Part shown: piece by piece, positions 11,426 through 22,289 of the stretch
How the letters are laid out: every line of letters begins with the position of its first letter
How positions within the stretch are numbered: the stretch's first letter is position 1
NCBI GenBank assembly: GCA_010909165.1
Contig: MU008177.1
Location: forward strand, 1,054,001 to 1,118,000
Direction: 5' to 3'
DNA from: Anthoceros angustus
Lineage: Eukaryota > Streptophyta > Anthocerotopsida > Anthocerotales > Anthocerotaceae
Length of the DNA: 64,000 nucleotides
Program-made: the position numbers and the translations under genes
Notes under the pieces: generated by a model
What the model saw: the letters and a program-made list of their open reading frames with translations, nothing else
Told to the model about the DNA's origin: nothing
Database searches by the model: none

Positions 11426-12823
11426 GAGTTTCACAAGCTTGAACACCTTTTTATGCATCAAGTGTGTGATCATTGGCCCAAGGAAAGTTTTCATCCCACA
11501 ACAAGAGGGAGAAACCCATGATATTCGTAGCTTGAAGGTATGGCTTAGCCACTTGCATAGGGAAAAGGCGGTTTGCCATAGGTTATCCTAGGGCCTTTAC
11601 TAGCTCTTTGTTTAAGAACAGGGTGTTGGAGTGGGATGAGCGCACTTCTAATGTTGGTACTTTCTCAATGACAATGTAGGCAAAGTACAAGTTGATGAAT
11701 ACTTCCTTTGTGTGAAACTATGTGAGGCATGATATTAAAACTTGTGTTGTTCCCCCCCAATCCAATTAGCTAACCAAGCCAACTTGTCAATCACCTCAAT
11801 CCAAAGCTTCCGCCATAGGTAAGATTTATTCCAATCCAAACCAATGCAAGAAGTTCAAGAATGGAATGTCATGAATATGACAACAATGAGTAATCTATAA
11901 CTCTATCACTTGAATCAACCATGAGCTTATCTGGATTGCGTTGCTGCTCTTGCGTCAGCAACCTGCGCTCTTCTTGCAATGTTCCGCCTAAACTGTGAGC
12001 TGTATTCCAACCCTTTACTGTCTGGAATTATCCTTGACAAAATTCCTCTCAACAGTGGGATGGTTGATGTACAAAATAACTTGTTGAAATGTGAGCAAGT
12101 GCACCAACAAGCTTCAAGAAACTTGCATAAGGTGTGGGATCGGTATGGCTATCCTTGTTGATAAACATCAACAATCTAAGGAAGACCTTAGATTGCTTTA
12201 CATTTGTAGCCATGGTGGCCAGCCGTTGCTGTCGTTGTGCATTGATTGTGTCATTGCTGCTCCTCAAGAGTCGCTCCCTCCTCTCGATGAGCTGCCATGC
12301 CTTAATTGAGTTTGTCGGCTTGTTGACATGCATACATATGCACATACATACCTACATACATGTGCACATACATACATGCACTCTTGTACATACATACGCA
12401 CATACACACCTTCATTATGCAGGTTATCCCATCCATGGCATGCCACACATTCGAAATACAAGTCTTATGACCTACTTTAGAAACATCACTCCTACGTGCC
12501 ATGACACAATCCCTTTGGTCAATCGCATTTGCCTAGGAGAACTCCTAATCAGTTTGAGTGGAGCCAAAGCCCGTTGGAACTGCAGATTTTGGAGATAGGC
12601 ATACTGGGGCAAGGATGGAGAACGAGCTACCTCCAAAGTAAACGATGTGTTGACCGGTAGGCATGAAAGCATGTCGCTTGTAAGAGAAATTCAGGTGGGC
12701 GCTGGACGATCAGAGTCCACTCCGGAAATGGCCTTGAGGAAAGATGAGCAGTCTCTTGGCGGGCGAGGTCTTGAGAAGGAAGGAAGAGGTCAGGGAAGGA
12801 GAGCAGGTTCTGCTCTCCTTCCC
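11426..12823. repeat. Spacer of the 4.1 kb unit with CATA microsatellite (copy 3)
   Basis: No gene recognised. It is homologous to 2130-3570 and 7376-8913, with the CATA microsatellite at about 12329-12411. The homology to the array ends at about 12,823. Confidence 0.7.
12793..12823. repeat. Perfect 14 bp hairpin at the array end
   Basis: Arms 12793-12806 and 12810-12823 are exact reverse complements around a 3 bp loop. A further copy of the right arm follows at 12830-12845. The equivalent site in the previous unit (around 8697-8732) is only an imperfect inverted repeat. The hairpin marks the junction between the tandem array and the PPR region. Confidence 0.85.
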
Positions 12824-13110
12824 TTCCGAACCTGCTCTCCTTCCCTTCCCTCTTCCTTCCCTCGACCTGCTATCGCGACTGAAAGGACAAGATTCTGAAG
12901 ACTCTCAAGTGGTAGCACAGGCGAAGCGGTCCAAGAAGGCCCTGAAGATAACCGACGGAGATGGTGACCTGGTTGGAACGAGGTCATCACAGGCAGAGAC
13001 GGTGACATATCTGGTGACATAAGTTTGCTGAGATGTTTCCTGTGCCGTTGATAGAAAAGACACAAGAGCTTTCCAAGTTTGTGATCAAGCCTAATGAGCC
13101 GTTGAGATCT

Positions 13111-13231
13111 GCTTACTTGAGGTCTGCTTACTTGAGGTCTGCTCGCTGGGGAACACCAACAACATGAGACCTGCTCGCTGGGGAACACCAACAACATGAG
13201 ACCTGCTCGCTGGGGAACACCAACAACTCTT
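13111..13231. repeat. Short tandem repeats: 2 x 15 bp, then ~2.8 x 32 bp
   Basis: A 15 bp unit (gcttacttgaggtct) occurs at 13111-13125 and 13126-13140. It is followed by a 32 bp unit (gctcgctggggaacaccaac...) at 13141-13172, 13173-13204 and partly 13205-13231. The part just after it is shared with the 3' flank of PPR copy C near 31800-31860. Confidence 0.9.
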
Positions 13232-13842
13232 TTACTCAGAGCAGCTCGTCGAGTGTAGAGGGATGCCCACAGAGGGATGTAGGCGCGAAAAAGGGGGGTG
13301 AAAAAAGAAGAGCGTTTCATACCTCGGGTGGGTGTTTCTTCTGCCCTGACTGTCAAGACTCCAGAATGCCCTTCTAAAGCACCCGTGAAATGCGTTCAAC
13401 TGTCCGCATCTCTGCGCGTGAAGTTCCAAGTTGTTGGAGTTGTCCTGTCTGGAGACACCATGCACATCCACATCTACTAGCAGGCAGGATCACTCTTGAA
13501 CCACTCTCTCACGGAACGAACTGGAGATGCCGACACCGGCATCAATCCTCGGATTCCACAGCCTTGCAGGTTGTCAGCATTGCTTCCACAGCCACAAAAC
13601 GAGAAGTTGAAAAAACTTGCAAATCTGCTCTCATACGGCTACTAGCTGAATCCAGAAAGGGCAGCCCCTAATCCACAGGATCTGAGCCAAAATCCCAGGC
13701 CTGCACCGGGGCCCTAACCCCTGATCTCCAAGACCCAGGCAGATCCCGGGCGAGTCCACACAAAGCAGACGCAGCGCGTGAATTTGACCCCGCGCCTCTC
13801 TCTTCTGTTCGTTCTGTTATGATGAGAGGTGCCAGGATCAGT
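13232..13842. other. 3' flank shared by the PPR duplicates
   Basis: No gene recognised. This stretch is homologous to 18430-18795 (partly) and, inverted, to 31240-31860. It shows that the duplicated segments extend well beyond the PPR coding region. Copies A and C share a longer flank than copy B. Confidence 0.7.
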
Positions 13843-13849
13843 GTTAGCC

Positions 13850-13965
13850 CTCCATGTCCATGTCTCAGTTCGGACAGGAATGGACTTATCCATGTCTCAG
13901 TTGGACAGGAATGGACTTATCCATGTCTCAGTTTGGACAGGAACGGACATGTCCATGTCTCAGCA
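13850..13965. repeat. ~31 bp minisatellite downstream of PPR copy A
   Basis: About 3.5 tandem units of 'ccatgtctcagtttggacag'-type sequence. The same minisatellite lies at the same place behind copies B (18808-18920) and C (31090-31230, opposite strand). Confidence 0.85.
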
Positions 13966-14010
13966 AGCACATTCACCCCAATGAGCACTGGCAACGCTTC
14001 TTCGTGTTTC

Positions 14011-16633
14011 TCACGGTCGACCCTTACAACTGCAACAACCAGCTGTGAATCGATGCACACGGTACCCATCCTCACAACAATGTCTCTCTGTTCAAGCCTT
14101 GACATGATCTCCGTGGAACTGTGGCAGTCACTGCACATGCGTAGATTCTTCGTTACCACCAGAGGTGTCCCACTCGGAGTGTTCAAGAGACCAAACGCCA
14201 GAGCTAGCTTCTCAGCATGCCCACAAAGCACATCTTCCTTTTCCTTCTCACACAGTGGCTTCAACACCAACTTGTGTGAGGTACGTGGCCTCCTTCCTGC
14301 TTCAGACGTGCATTCGTGCTCTACCTTAAGCGCAATATCCTCTCCTTTCTCCCACCAGAAATCTATGTACCTCCTTATTCACCTCAATGGTCGCCACTGC
14401 AGGTTTCTTGTTAGCCCCTGCCCTTCTGTGTTTCAATCCTGTCTACATCGGTCCACCTACCTGCATCTGCATAGGCATTGGCCATGAGCACATAGGCAGA
14501 TGCCCTGAGGTCCAGCCTAACAATGCTTTCAAAACACCACATCGCCCTCTCTATATCCCCGTGACTTTTGCAGGCATTCAACAAAGACGTCAAGCCCACA
14601 ACATTACTTTGGCCCTCACATGATAATAGCATCTTCTCTGCCTCATCTAAATGGCCTGCACGCCCAAGAAGATCAATCATGCAGGTGTAATGCTCAATAG
14701 TAGGTTTGATGCCATGCTGTTCAGCCATGGAATCAAAGTGCTTGCGACCCTCATGGACCAGTCCTCATGACTGCATGCTACTAGAAGGCAAGTAAAAGTA
14801 GCATCATTCAGGCTGAATACCGGCAACTAACATCTCCTCAAAACAAGCTAGTGCCTTGTGACCTTCATCACAAGCACCATACCCAGATATCAGGGCATTC
14901 CATGTCACCACATCCTTTGTGCCATGCTGTCAAAAACCTGGCGTGCATCTTCCAGTTCACCACATTTTGCATACATGTCCACCAGGCAGGTGCCCACCAC
15001 TACGTTATCCAGCAGTCCTCTTCCAATCTGTGAGTGCAGCTGGCGGCCCTTCTGTAAGGCACCAGTGCTTCCACAGGCCTTTAGAAGGCAGGCAAATGTA
15101 GCATCCTCAGCCAAAATGACACCCTCCTCCTCCATTTGTCCATATACAACAAGCGCCTCCTGGCCGAGTCCTTGCTGCGCATACCCAGCAATGAGCGACG
15201 TCCATGTCACCACATTCTTTGTGGCTAGGCTGTCAAAAATCCGGCATGCATCTTGCAGTTCACCACATTTTGCATCACATGCATACATGTCCATAGCAGT
15301 GCTGCATCTTCCAGTTCACCACATGCATACATGTCCACCAGGCAGTGCCCTCGTCCAGCAGTCCTCTTTCCAATCAATGAATGCAGCTGCCTGCCCTTCT
15401 GTAAGGCACCAGTGCTTCCACAGGCCTTCAGAAGGCAAAATAACACATCAGCCAAAATGAGGCCCTCCTCCATTTGTCCATACAAGCGCCTCTTGGCGAG
15501 TCCTTGCTGTGCATACCCAGCAATCAGGGCATTCCATGTCACCACATCCTTTGTCGCCATGCTGTCAAAAACCTGGCGTGCATCTTTCACTTTACCACAT
15601 TTTGCATACATGTCCACCAGGCAGTTGCCAACAAACAAGTTGAATGCCACTGTACCACATCACAGTGCACTTTTCTGCCAGATTCCAAGTCGGGCAATGC
15701 ACAAGCTTGAAGGGCAGCTACAAAGACGTGAGCATCCGCCTTCACTCCTGATCTACGCATCTCATGGTACAGTTGTATGGCCTCCTGAGGTTTCCCGTGC
15801 CTAGCATGTGCAGAGATTATGGAAAACCACATGAAGACGTTTGGTTTGCCCACCCTGGTGAACACATCCATGGCCTCCTGCAGCCTACCTTCACTTGCAT
15901 ACATGCGCAAGAGATGGTTCCCCAAGTATGCACTCGACTCATACCCAAGTTTGGCAGTGAGATCATGAACTCGACGCCCCACAACCAAATCCTTCTTAGC
16001 TGTACACAGTTTTAGGACAGTGTACAACAGAGACTGAGAAATGGCAGAGTGTGTCTGCGCCAGAGATTCCAGGGCTTCAACGGCCTCAGAAAGCTTCTCC
16101 TGCTGACATAATGTGCTCACGGTAACAGCACTAACGACGGCCATTTCCGATTCTGCACGCCTCGCAGGTTCAGGCTTATTCGGGGAGCTGGACTCGGATG
16201 GAGGGGCACAACCATGGCCCATCTGCAAATCCATGCACATGAGCTGCTCATCAACCCAAGGTGGCTTAAACATGGTGTTTAAGTACAGCACCTCGCCGGA
16301 CCCCTTACGCCGAAAGTCAGGGGAACGGGAGCTCTTTTTATCTCTTCTGTAGTCCCACCACAGGGTAGGGTCCAGAAACAATTGTTGCCACAAGTGCTCC
16401 TGCTCCAGGCAACGACCGTAGATGGAAAACCCGTCCTTACCCACACACTTTCTCGGAAGTGGAAGTGCTGGGCTCCTGACACTGCTGCCCCTGGAGGCTT
16501 TGCTTGCCAGGAGTCGACTCCCTAAGATAAGGTTAGGATGAGCTCGTCGTAGAATCCCTGCACACGCACCAATTTGTTGGGTGCCTTCTGAAAACCAATG
16601 ACTTGCAAAGAGGAGAAAAGAAGCTGTGGCCAT
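14011..16633 (-). pseudogene. PPR-DYW:KP editing-factor pseudogene, copy A
   Basis: Minus-strand duplicate of the intact gene at 18968-21664. The first 348 codons are open (15587-16633) and contain a presequence, the WWDYRRDKKSSRSPDF motif and the first PPRs. After residue ~320 the frame is lost many times. The PPR array continues in pieces (VVTWNALIAGYAQQG, LVDMYAKCGELEDARQVFDS), then the E1/E2 region. The DYW part has HAEKLA and CSDCH, but a frameshift after RDIVVR removes the CSCKGRP ending. It is therefore probably non-functional. Compared with copy B it has lost internal repeat units as well as bases. Confidence 0.85.
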
Positions 16634-16639
16634 CGTTCA

Positions 16640-17105
16640 GGAACCGCTGTCGAAGGTGCATGGACAAACGCTCACAAACGCGTCCTCGCTACGGCACTAA
16701 CCCACAGCCTCCACAGCAGCCAGGCCAGTGGAGTGACCTGGACGGTGAATGGCAGTGCCTACAAAGCTGCTGAACAGCGGGCAGTTAATCTGTGCTCAGG
16801 ACATGGGAACTTGCTGCAGATTAGCAAGGATGGACTGCACCTGGAGAAAGTAGTATCGGCACCGACACCTGCACCTGGACCTGCACCGGAGAACATTTGT
16901 AGCATAGGCACCCGCAACCTTCTTCCACGCATGCTCATGGTTGGCTTCGGGCTTGCTAAGGTCAGCTGCTGAAGAAGGAGGTTCTACCAAGTTGGACGAC
17001 TTCGCAGGGCGCGAACAGGTGGCAGTCACACACAGAGAAAGCTTCGTGGACAACTGAGTGCTGTCCAAAGATTTCCCGAACATGAGCTAGTATCAGCACC
17101 TCCTT
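16640..17105. promoter_or_regulatory. 5' flank shared by the PPR duplicates (copy A)
   Basis: The sequence upstream of copy A, including the 'cagcgggcagtta' stretch and C-rich cctgcacctg(g/c)acc short repeats, recurs upstream of copy B (21690-22050) and copy C (27800-28350). It probably carries the promoter and 5' leader of the gene. No specific element was identified. Confidence 0.5.
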
Positions 17106-17208
17106 TTTGCCTCAGGTGATGCGTCTATGCTTGGCTATGAACTCTCTGGGTTTCCAGAGGATGTTGGGGTGGGTCTTGGACTACAGCTAAGCCCCAAGCG
17201 CTGGTCAG

Positions 17209-17448
17209 CTAGCAAGTCCTGAAATTTTCCACGAAATTCGGCTTCTTGGTCCGATCGTGAAATGTTTGGCTTGTGCTCCAGCTTGTCTTATTTGGCAAGA
17301 CCACAAGCTCAGCCCCCTGGAGGCTTGGTTGTTTGCCAGGGGTGTACACCCTAAAATGAGGTGAGCCGGAGTTCTCAGTGCCCACTAGAAACCCTGTACA
17401 AACAATTTGTTGAGTCCACAATGGATCCGGTCGCCATCTTGCGGCCAT
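17209..17448 (-). pseudogene. PPR N-terminal fragment (presequence only)
   Basis: A minus-strand open stretch begins MAARWRPDPLWTQQI and matches the first ~45 residues of PPR copy B (MATAWQPDPLSTQQIG). After that it diverges, and there is no PDF motif or PPR. It lies between copies A and B and is preceded by the duplicated 5' flank sequence. I read it as a fourth, mostly deleted duplicate. Confidence 0.6.
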
Positions 17449-17539
17449 CGTTCAGGGACCGCTGCTGGAAGATGGACTGCAGGGCCATGGGAGGATCCTG
17501 TTGAAGGACCGAGTTCACGGTTTTGCATTGTCTAGTCTA

Positions 17540-18425
17540 CCTACTAAAAGACACACGTTATGGCTTCGAAGTTTGGGACAGAAACCGGGGACGTCGTGTA
17601 TCTGGTCGCTGACTACTACTTCATTATGATTTTCACGGTCTACTTTAGAATTGGATATGGTCCCTACCATACGGACAATATTTGGGTAATAATTTTATTA
17701 CCTTCAGTGAGCTTGATTTATTGTATATTGGGTATTTGTACCTACGGTATTCAAAGCCCAAAGTTCTATTCTTGTAACTCAAGTGCGTCCAACACGATTA
17801 GTAAGGGTTTCAAAATAAGGATTTGTGTGAGGATATGCGTGGATAATAAGGTCTATTTGGCCAGTTACGTAGGCTTGGCGGCAACTCTGCTGTAGGCAAG
17901 GTCCGGAGGAGCTCCGGAGGACGGCCGCAGATATCAAGGAAGGCAGGGTCCGGAACAGCTCCGAAGAAGGTCTGGAGGGGGTCCTGTTTAGATGAGAAAG
18001 GCAAGTCCGAAGGACTGGGTCGTAATTACAGAAGGTTGACAGGTGGAGCTGACGTTCTGCATAATAGATAGGATAGCTGCCCAGGGTACATATCTCGTCT
18101 GCGTCTTGTACTCTTGTACCTCGAGACAAAACACACAAGGGGTCTCGTCTCTCCGCTTAATAGTTGGGGTTTCGGGTTTATAGGTCAGTGCACTTAAACG
18201 TCGCAAGTTGAATGCAAGATGTTGCATTATCCCGTTCTGAGACACCTAAGTCAGCTAACTTAGAGATCATTTAGGATTAGAATAAAGTAATATTAATCAG
18301 CTATCCTATAATTAAACTTATCGATGTACATATTATGTAGTCCAGTGTTTTAATGGGCTCGCGGAGCACCTTGGAGTGTACGCACAAGACTCTCCCCATC
18401 ATCATAATATTAACACCATTCACAA
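17540..18425. other. Spacer without a recognised gene
   Basis: AT-rich DNA between PPR copies A and B. Short frames on both strands have no recognisable motifs. The right end meets the duplicated 3' flank of copy B near 18,430. Confidence 0.6.
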
Positions 18426-18807
18426 CCACACCTACTAGCAGGCAGGACCACCCTTGAACCCCTCTCACGGAATGAACTCGAGATGCCGAGACCGGCATCA
18501 ATCCTCGGATCCCGGAGCCTTGCAGGTGCTATAGCAGCTTTGCTTCCACAGACACGACACGAGAAGCTGAAAAAACTTGCAAATCCGTTCTCACACCGCA
18601 ACAAGCTGAATCCAGCAAGCGCAGCCCCTATTCCACAGGATCTGAGCCCAAATGCCAGGCCTGTACCCCGGCCCTAGCCCCTGATCTCCAAGACCCAGGC
18701 AGATCCAAAAAGAGTCCAAGCGAGGCAGGCGCGTCAAGTTGCCCCCGCGCCTCTCTGTTCTCTCCCTTTCTGTTATAATGAGAGGTGCCAGGATCAGTGT
18801 TAGGCAT

Positions 18808-18920
18808 CCATGTCCATGTCTCAGTTTGGACAGGAATGGACATGTCCATGTCTCACTTTGGACAGGAACGGACATGTCCAAGTCTCAGTTTGGACAGGAA
18901 CGGACATGTCCATGTCTCAG
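18808..18920. repeat. ~31 bp minisatellite downstream of PPR copy B
   Basis: About 3.5 tandem units of tccatgtctcagtttggacaggaa-like sequence start 48 bp beyond the stop codon of copy B and probably lie in its 3' UTR. It is homologous to the minisatellites at 13850-13965 and 31090-31230. Confidence 0.85.
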
Positions 18921-18967
18921 CAAGCACATTCACCCCAATGAGCACTGGCAACGCTTCTTCGTGTTTC

Positions 18968-21664
18968 TCACGGTCGACCCTTACAACTGCAACAACCAGC
19001 TGTGAATCGATGCACACGGTACCCATCCCTTACAACAATGTCTCTTTGTTCAAGCCTTGACATGATCTCCGTGGAACTGTGGCAGTCACTGCACATGCGT
19101 AGATTCTTCGTTACCACCAGAGGTGTCCCACTCGGAGTGTTCAAGAGACCAAATGCCAAAGCTAGCTTCTCAGCATGCCCACAAAGCACATCTTCCTTTT
19201 CCTTCTCACACAATGGCGTCAACACCAACTTTGTGTGAGGCACGTGGCCTCCTTCCTGCTTCATACGTGCATTTGTGCTCTCTACCTTAAGCGCAATATC
19301 GTTCCTCCTGTCTCCCACCAGAAATCTGTGTACCTCCTTCTTCACCTCAATGCTCGCCACTGCAGGTTTTTTATTAGCTCCTGCTGCCCTTCTCTGTGTT
19401 TCAATCCTGTCTACATCAGTCCACCTACCTGCATCTGCGTAGGCATTAGCCATGAGCACATATGCAGACGCCATTTGAGGGTCCAGCCTAACAATCCTTT
19501 CAAAACACCACACAGCCCTCTCTATGTCACCGTGACTTTTGCAGGCATTCAACAAAGACGTCAAGCCCACAATATTACTTTGGCCCTCACATGATAATAG
19601 CATCTTCTCTGCCTCATGTAAATGGCCAGCACGCCCAAGAAGATCAATCATGCAGGTGTAATGCTCAATAGTAGGTTTGATGCCATGCTGTTCAGCCATG
19701 GAATCAAAGTGTTTGCGACCCTCATGGACTAGTCCCTCATGACTGCATGCTGCTATAAGACAAGTAAAAGTAGCATCATTAGGCTGAACACCGGCCCCTA
19801 ACATCTCCTCAAAACAAGCAAGTGCCTTGTGACCTTCATCACAAGCACCATACCCAGCAATCAGCGCTGTCCATGTCACCACATCCTTTGTGGCCATGCT
19901 GTCAAAAACCTGGCGTGCATCTTCCAGTTCACCACATTTTGCATACATGTCCACCAGGCAGTTGCCCACTACAACGTTATCCAGCAGCCCTCTTTCGACA
20001 ATCTGTGAGTGCAGTTGCATGCCCTTCTGTAAGGCACCAGTGCTTCCACAGGCCTTCAGAAGGCAAGCAAAAGTAACATGGTCAGCCAAAATAAGGCCCG
20101 CCTCCTCCATTTGTCCATACACAACAAGCGCCTCTTGGCCGAGTCCTTGCTGTGCATACCCAGCAATCAGCACTGTCCACGTCACAACATTCTTTGTGTT
20201 CATGCTGTCAAAAATCTGGCGAGCATCTTCCAGCTCACCCCATTTTGCATACCCAGCAATCAGCGCTGTCCATGTCACCACATTTTTTGTGTTCATGCTG
20301 TCAAACACCTGGCGTGCATCTTCCAGTTCACCACATTTTCCATACATGTCCACCAGGCAGGTGCCCACCACTACGTTATCCAGCAGTCCTCTTCCAACGA
20401 TCAGTGAATGCAGCTGCCTGCCCTTCTGCAAGGCACCAGTGCTTCCACAGGCCTTCAGAAGGCAAGCAAAAGTAACATGGTCAGCCAAAATGAGGCCCGC
20501 GTCCTCCATTTGTCCATACACAACAAGCGCCTCTTGGCCTAGTCCTTGCTGTGCATACCCAGCAATCAGGGTATTCCATGTCACCACATCCTTTGTGGCC
20601 ATGCTGTCAAAAACCTGGCGCGCATATTTCACTTCACCACATTTTGCATACATGTCCACCAGGCAGTTGCCCACAAACAAGTTAGTAGGGATGCCACTCT
20701 GCACCACATCACAGTGCACTTTTCTGCCAGATTCCAAGTCAGCGGCAAGGGCACAAGCTTGAAGGGCTGCTACAAAAATGTGAGCATCCGCCTTCACTCC
20801 TGACCTACGCATCTCATGGTACAGTTGTATGGCCTTCTGAGGTTTCCCGAGCTTAGCATGTGCAGAAATTATGGAAAACCACATAAAGACGTTAGGTTTG
20901 CCCACCCTGGTGAACACATCCATGGCCTCCTGCAGCCTGCCTTCACATGCATACATGCGCAGGATATGGTTCCCCAAGTATGAACTCGACTCGTACCCAA
21001 GTTTGGCAGTGAGATCATGAACTCGACGCCCCACAACCAAATCCTTCTTAGCAGTACACAGCTTTAGCACAGTGTACAACAGAGACTGAGAAATGGCAGA
21101 GTCTGTCTGCGCCAGAGATTCCAGGGCTCCAACGGCCTCAGAAAGCTTCCCCTGGTGACATAACGTGCTCACGGTAACAGCCGTTACGACGCTCATTTGC
21201 GATCCTCCACGCCTGCCAGGTTCAGGCTTATCCGGAGACCTGGACTCGGAAAGAGAGGGACCATGGCCCATCTGGATGTCCAAGGAAACCAGCTGCTCAT
21301 CAACCCAAGCTGGCTTAAACATGTTGTTTAACCACAGCACCTCGCCAGACCCCTTACGCCGGAAGTCAGGCGAACGGGAGCTCTTCTTCTCTCGTCTGTT
21401 ATCCCACCACATGGTAGGGTCCAGAAACAACTGTTGCCATAAGTGTTCCTGCTCCTGGCAACGACCATCGCTGGAAAACCCGTCCCTATCCACACGCTTT
21501 CTCGGAAGTGGAAGTTTTGGGCTCCCTAAAATGCTGCACGTGGAGGCTTTGCTTGCCAGGGGTCGACTCCCTAAGCTGAGGTTAGCAGGAGCTCCTCGTA
21601 GGATCCCTGTACACACACCAATTTGTTGGGTCGACAACGGATCCGGTTGCCATGCTGTGGCCAT
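18968..21664 (-). CDS. PLS-class PPR protein with DYW:KP domain (candidate U-to-C RNA editing factor)
   Basis: Intact 898-residue frame. Residues 1-56 are basic and Ser/Leu/Arg-rich, like an organelle transit peptide. Residues 79-125 hold WWDNRREKKSSRSPDF...GEVLWL...WV, resembling the PDF motif of plant OSB single-stranded-DNA-binding proteins. Residues ~158-697 form about 16 P/L/S-type PPRs, followed by E1 (698-730) and E2 (731-766). The DYW domain has KPAVASIEV at 766-774, HAE at 830-832 (the HxE site), CSDCH at 858-862, and CSCKGRP at the C-terminus instead of DYW. KPAxA plus GRP defines the DYW:KP class, tested by others as U-to-C editors. The protein should bind a plastid or mitochondrial transcript. 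Fifth/last residue pairs (329-359 ND, 360-395 ND, 431-461 TN, 462-492 TN, 493-528 TD, 564-594 ND, 595-629 TN, 666-697 TN) suggest UU?AAG?UA?A before the edited base. Confidence 0.92.
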   Translation of the reverse strand: MATAWQPDPLSTQQIGVCTGILRGAPANLSLGSRPLASKASTCSILGSPKLPLPRKRVDRDGFSSDGRCQEQEHLWQQLFLDPTMWWDNRREKKSSRSPDFRRKGSGEVLWLNNMFKPAWVDEQLVSLDIQMGHGPSLSESRSPDKPEPGRRGGSQMSVVTAVTVSTLCHQGKLSEAVGALESLAQTDSAISQSLLYTVLKLCTAKKDLVVGRRVHDLTAKLGYESSSYLGNHILRMYACEGRLQEAMDVFTRVGKPNVFMWFSIISAHAKLGKPQKAIQLYHEMRRSGVKADAHIFVAALQACALAADLESGRKVHCDVVQSGIPTNLFVGNCLVDMYAKCGEVKYARQVFDSMATKDVVTWNTLIAGYAQQGLGQEALVVYGQMEDAGLILADHVTFACLLKACGSTGALQKGRQLHSLIVGRGLLDNVVVGTCLVDMYGKCGELEDARQVFDSMNTKNVVTWTALIAGYAKWGELEDARQIFDSMNTKNVVTWTVLIAGYAQQGLGQEALVVYGQMEEAGLILADHVTFACLLKACGSTGALQKGMQLHSQIVERGLLDNVVVGNCLVDMYAKCGELEDARQVFDSMATKDVVTWTALIAGYGACDEGHKALACFEEMLGAGVQPNDATFTCLIAACSHEGLVHEGRKHFDSMAEQHGIKPTIEHYTCMIDLLGRAGHLHEAEKMLLSCEGQSNIVGLTSLLNACKSHGDIERAVWCFERIVRLDPQMASAYVLMANAYADAGRWTDVDRIETQRRAAGANKKPAVASIEVKKEVHRFLVGDRRNDIALKVESTNARMKQEGGHVPHTKLVLTPLCEKEKEDVLCGHAEKLALAFGLLNTPSGTPLVVTKNLRMCSDCHSSTEIMSRLEQRDIVVRDGYRVHRFTAGCCSCKGRP

Positions 21665-21689
21665 CTTTCAGGGACCAGTGTCGGAGGTG

Positions 21690-22050
21690 CATGGACAAGA
21701 CTAGGCCGCTCACAAACGAGTCCTCTCTACGCGCACTAACCCACTGCCTCCACAGCAGCCAGGCCAGGGTTGGTGGACTGACCTGGACGGTGAATGGCAG
21801 TGCCTGAAAAGCTGCTGAACAGCGGGCAGTTAAGCTGTGTTCAGGACCTGGAAAATTGCTGCTCAATAGCAAGACTGGACTGCACCTCGAGAAAGTAGCA
21901 CCCCTGCACCTGCACTTGCACCTGGAGAAGGTAGCATTGACACCTGCACCTGAACCTGCCCCGGAGAATGTAGCATTGGCACCTGCACCTGCATTTCCCA
22001 AACATTACCTCGCTCAGCACCTCACCTTGCGACTTTTTGCCGCAGGTGAC
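21690..22050. promoter_or_regulatory. 5' flank of the intact PPR gene (copy B)
   Basis: Homologous to the upstream regions of copies A and C and rich in short 'cacctgcacctg' repeats. It is likely promoter or leader DNA because it is conserved with every copy. No TATA box or defined element could be assigned. Confidence 0.45.
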
Positions 22051-22289
22051 ATGTCCAGGCTTGGCTGTGAGCTGCTATACTGCTTTCCTGCTATCGTAGA
22101 GGAGGGGCTTTGTCCTAGAGCTTCGAGGGACTTGGCTGGCGCTGAGCCCCAACCAGCCCATTGATGAGCTTCATATTCTCCAATATACATGGAAAATATA
22201 CCATAAATTGATATAATACATCTTATTGATAAATAATAGATATTATTGATTATAGTATATGAACGTCATTATTAGCATAGCAGTCTTTT

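Larger units (their letters stand above)
1..12823. repeat. Tandem array of a ~4.1 kb composite unit
   Basis: A landmark beginning gtttca(t/c)gctttt recurs at 1, 4626, 5864 and 9978. The complete unit 5864-9977 is about 4,114 bp. The order is always: minus-strand gene relic, plus-strand copia RNase H tail, copia 3' UTR and LTR, spacer with CATA microsatellite. Unit 1 also has an internal duplication (about 1065-1600 repeated at 1610-2130). The unit at 4626-5863 is only ~1.24 kb because its 3' UTR, LTR and spacer are deleted. The last unit stops near 12,823 at a perfect hairpin. Long AT-rich stretches are identical between units, so the amplification looks fairly recent. Confidence 0.9.

Noticed and set aside
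13111-13231. CRISPR-like regular repeats
   Set aside because: The units are directly adjacent without unique spacers, so this is an ordinary minisatellite in a plant context.
19890-20762. 290-codon plus-strand frame opposite the intact PPR gene
   Set aside because: It is the antisense shadow of the repetitive PPR array. It recurs opposite every copy with the same Ser/Pro/Cys-rich composition and has no domain.
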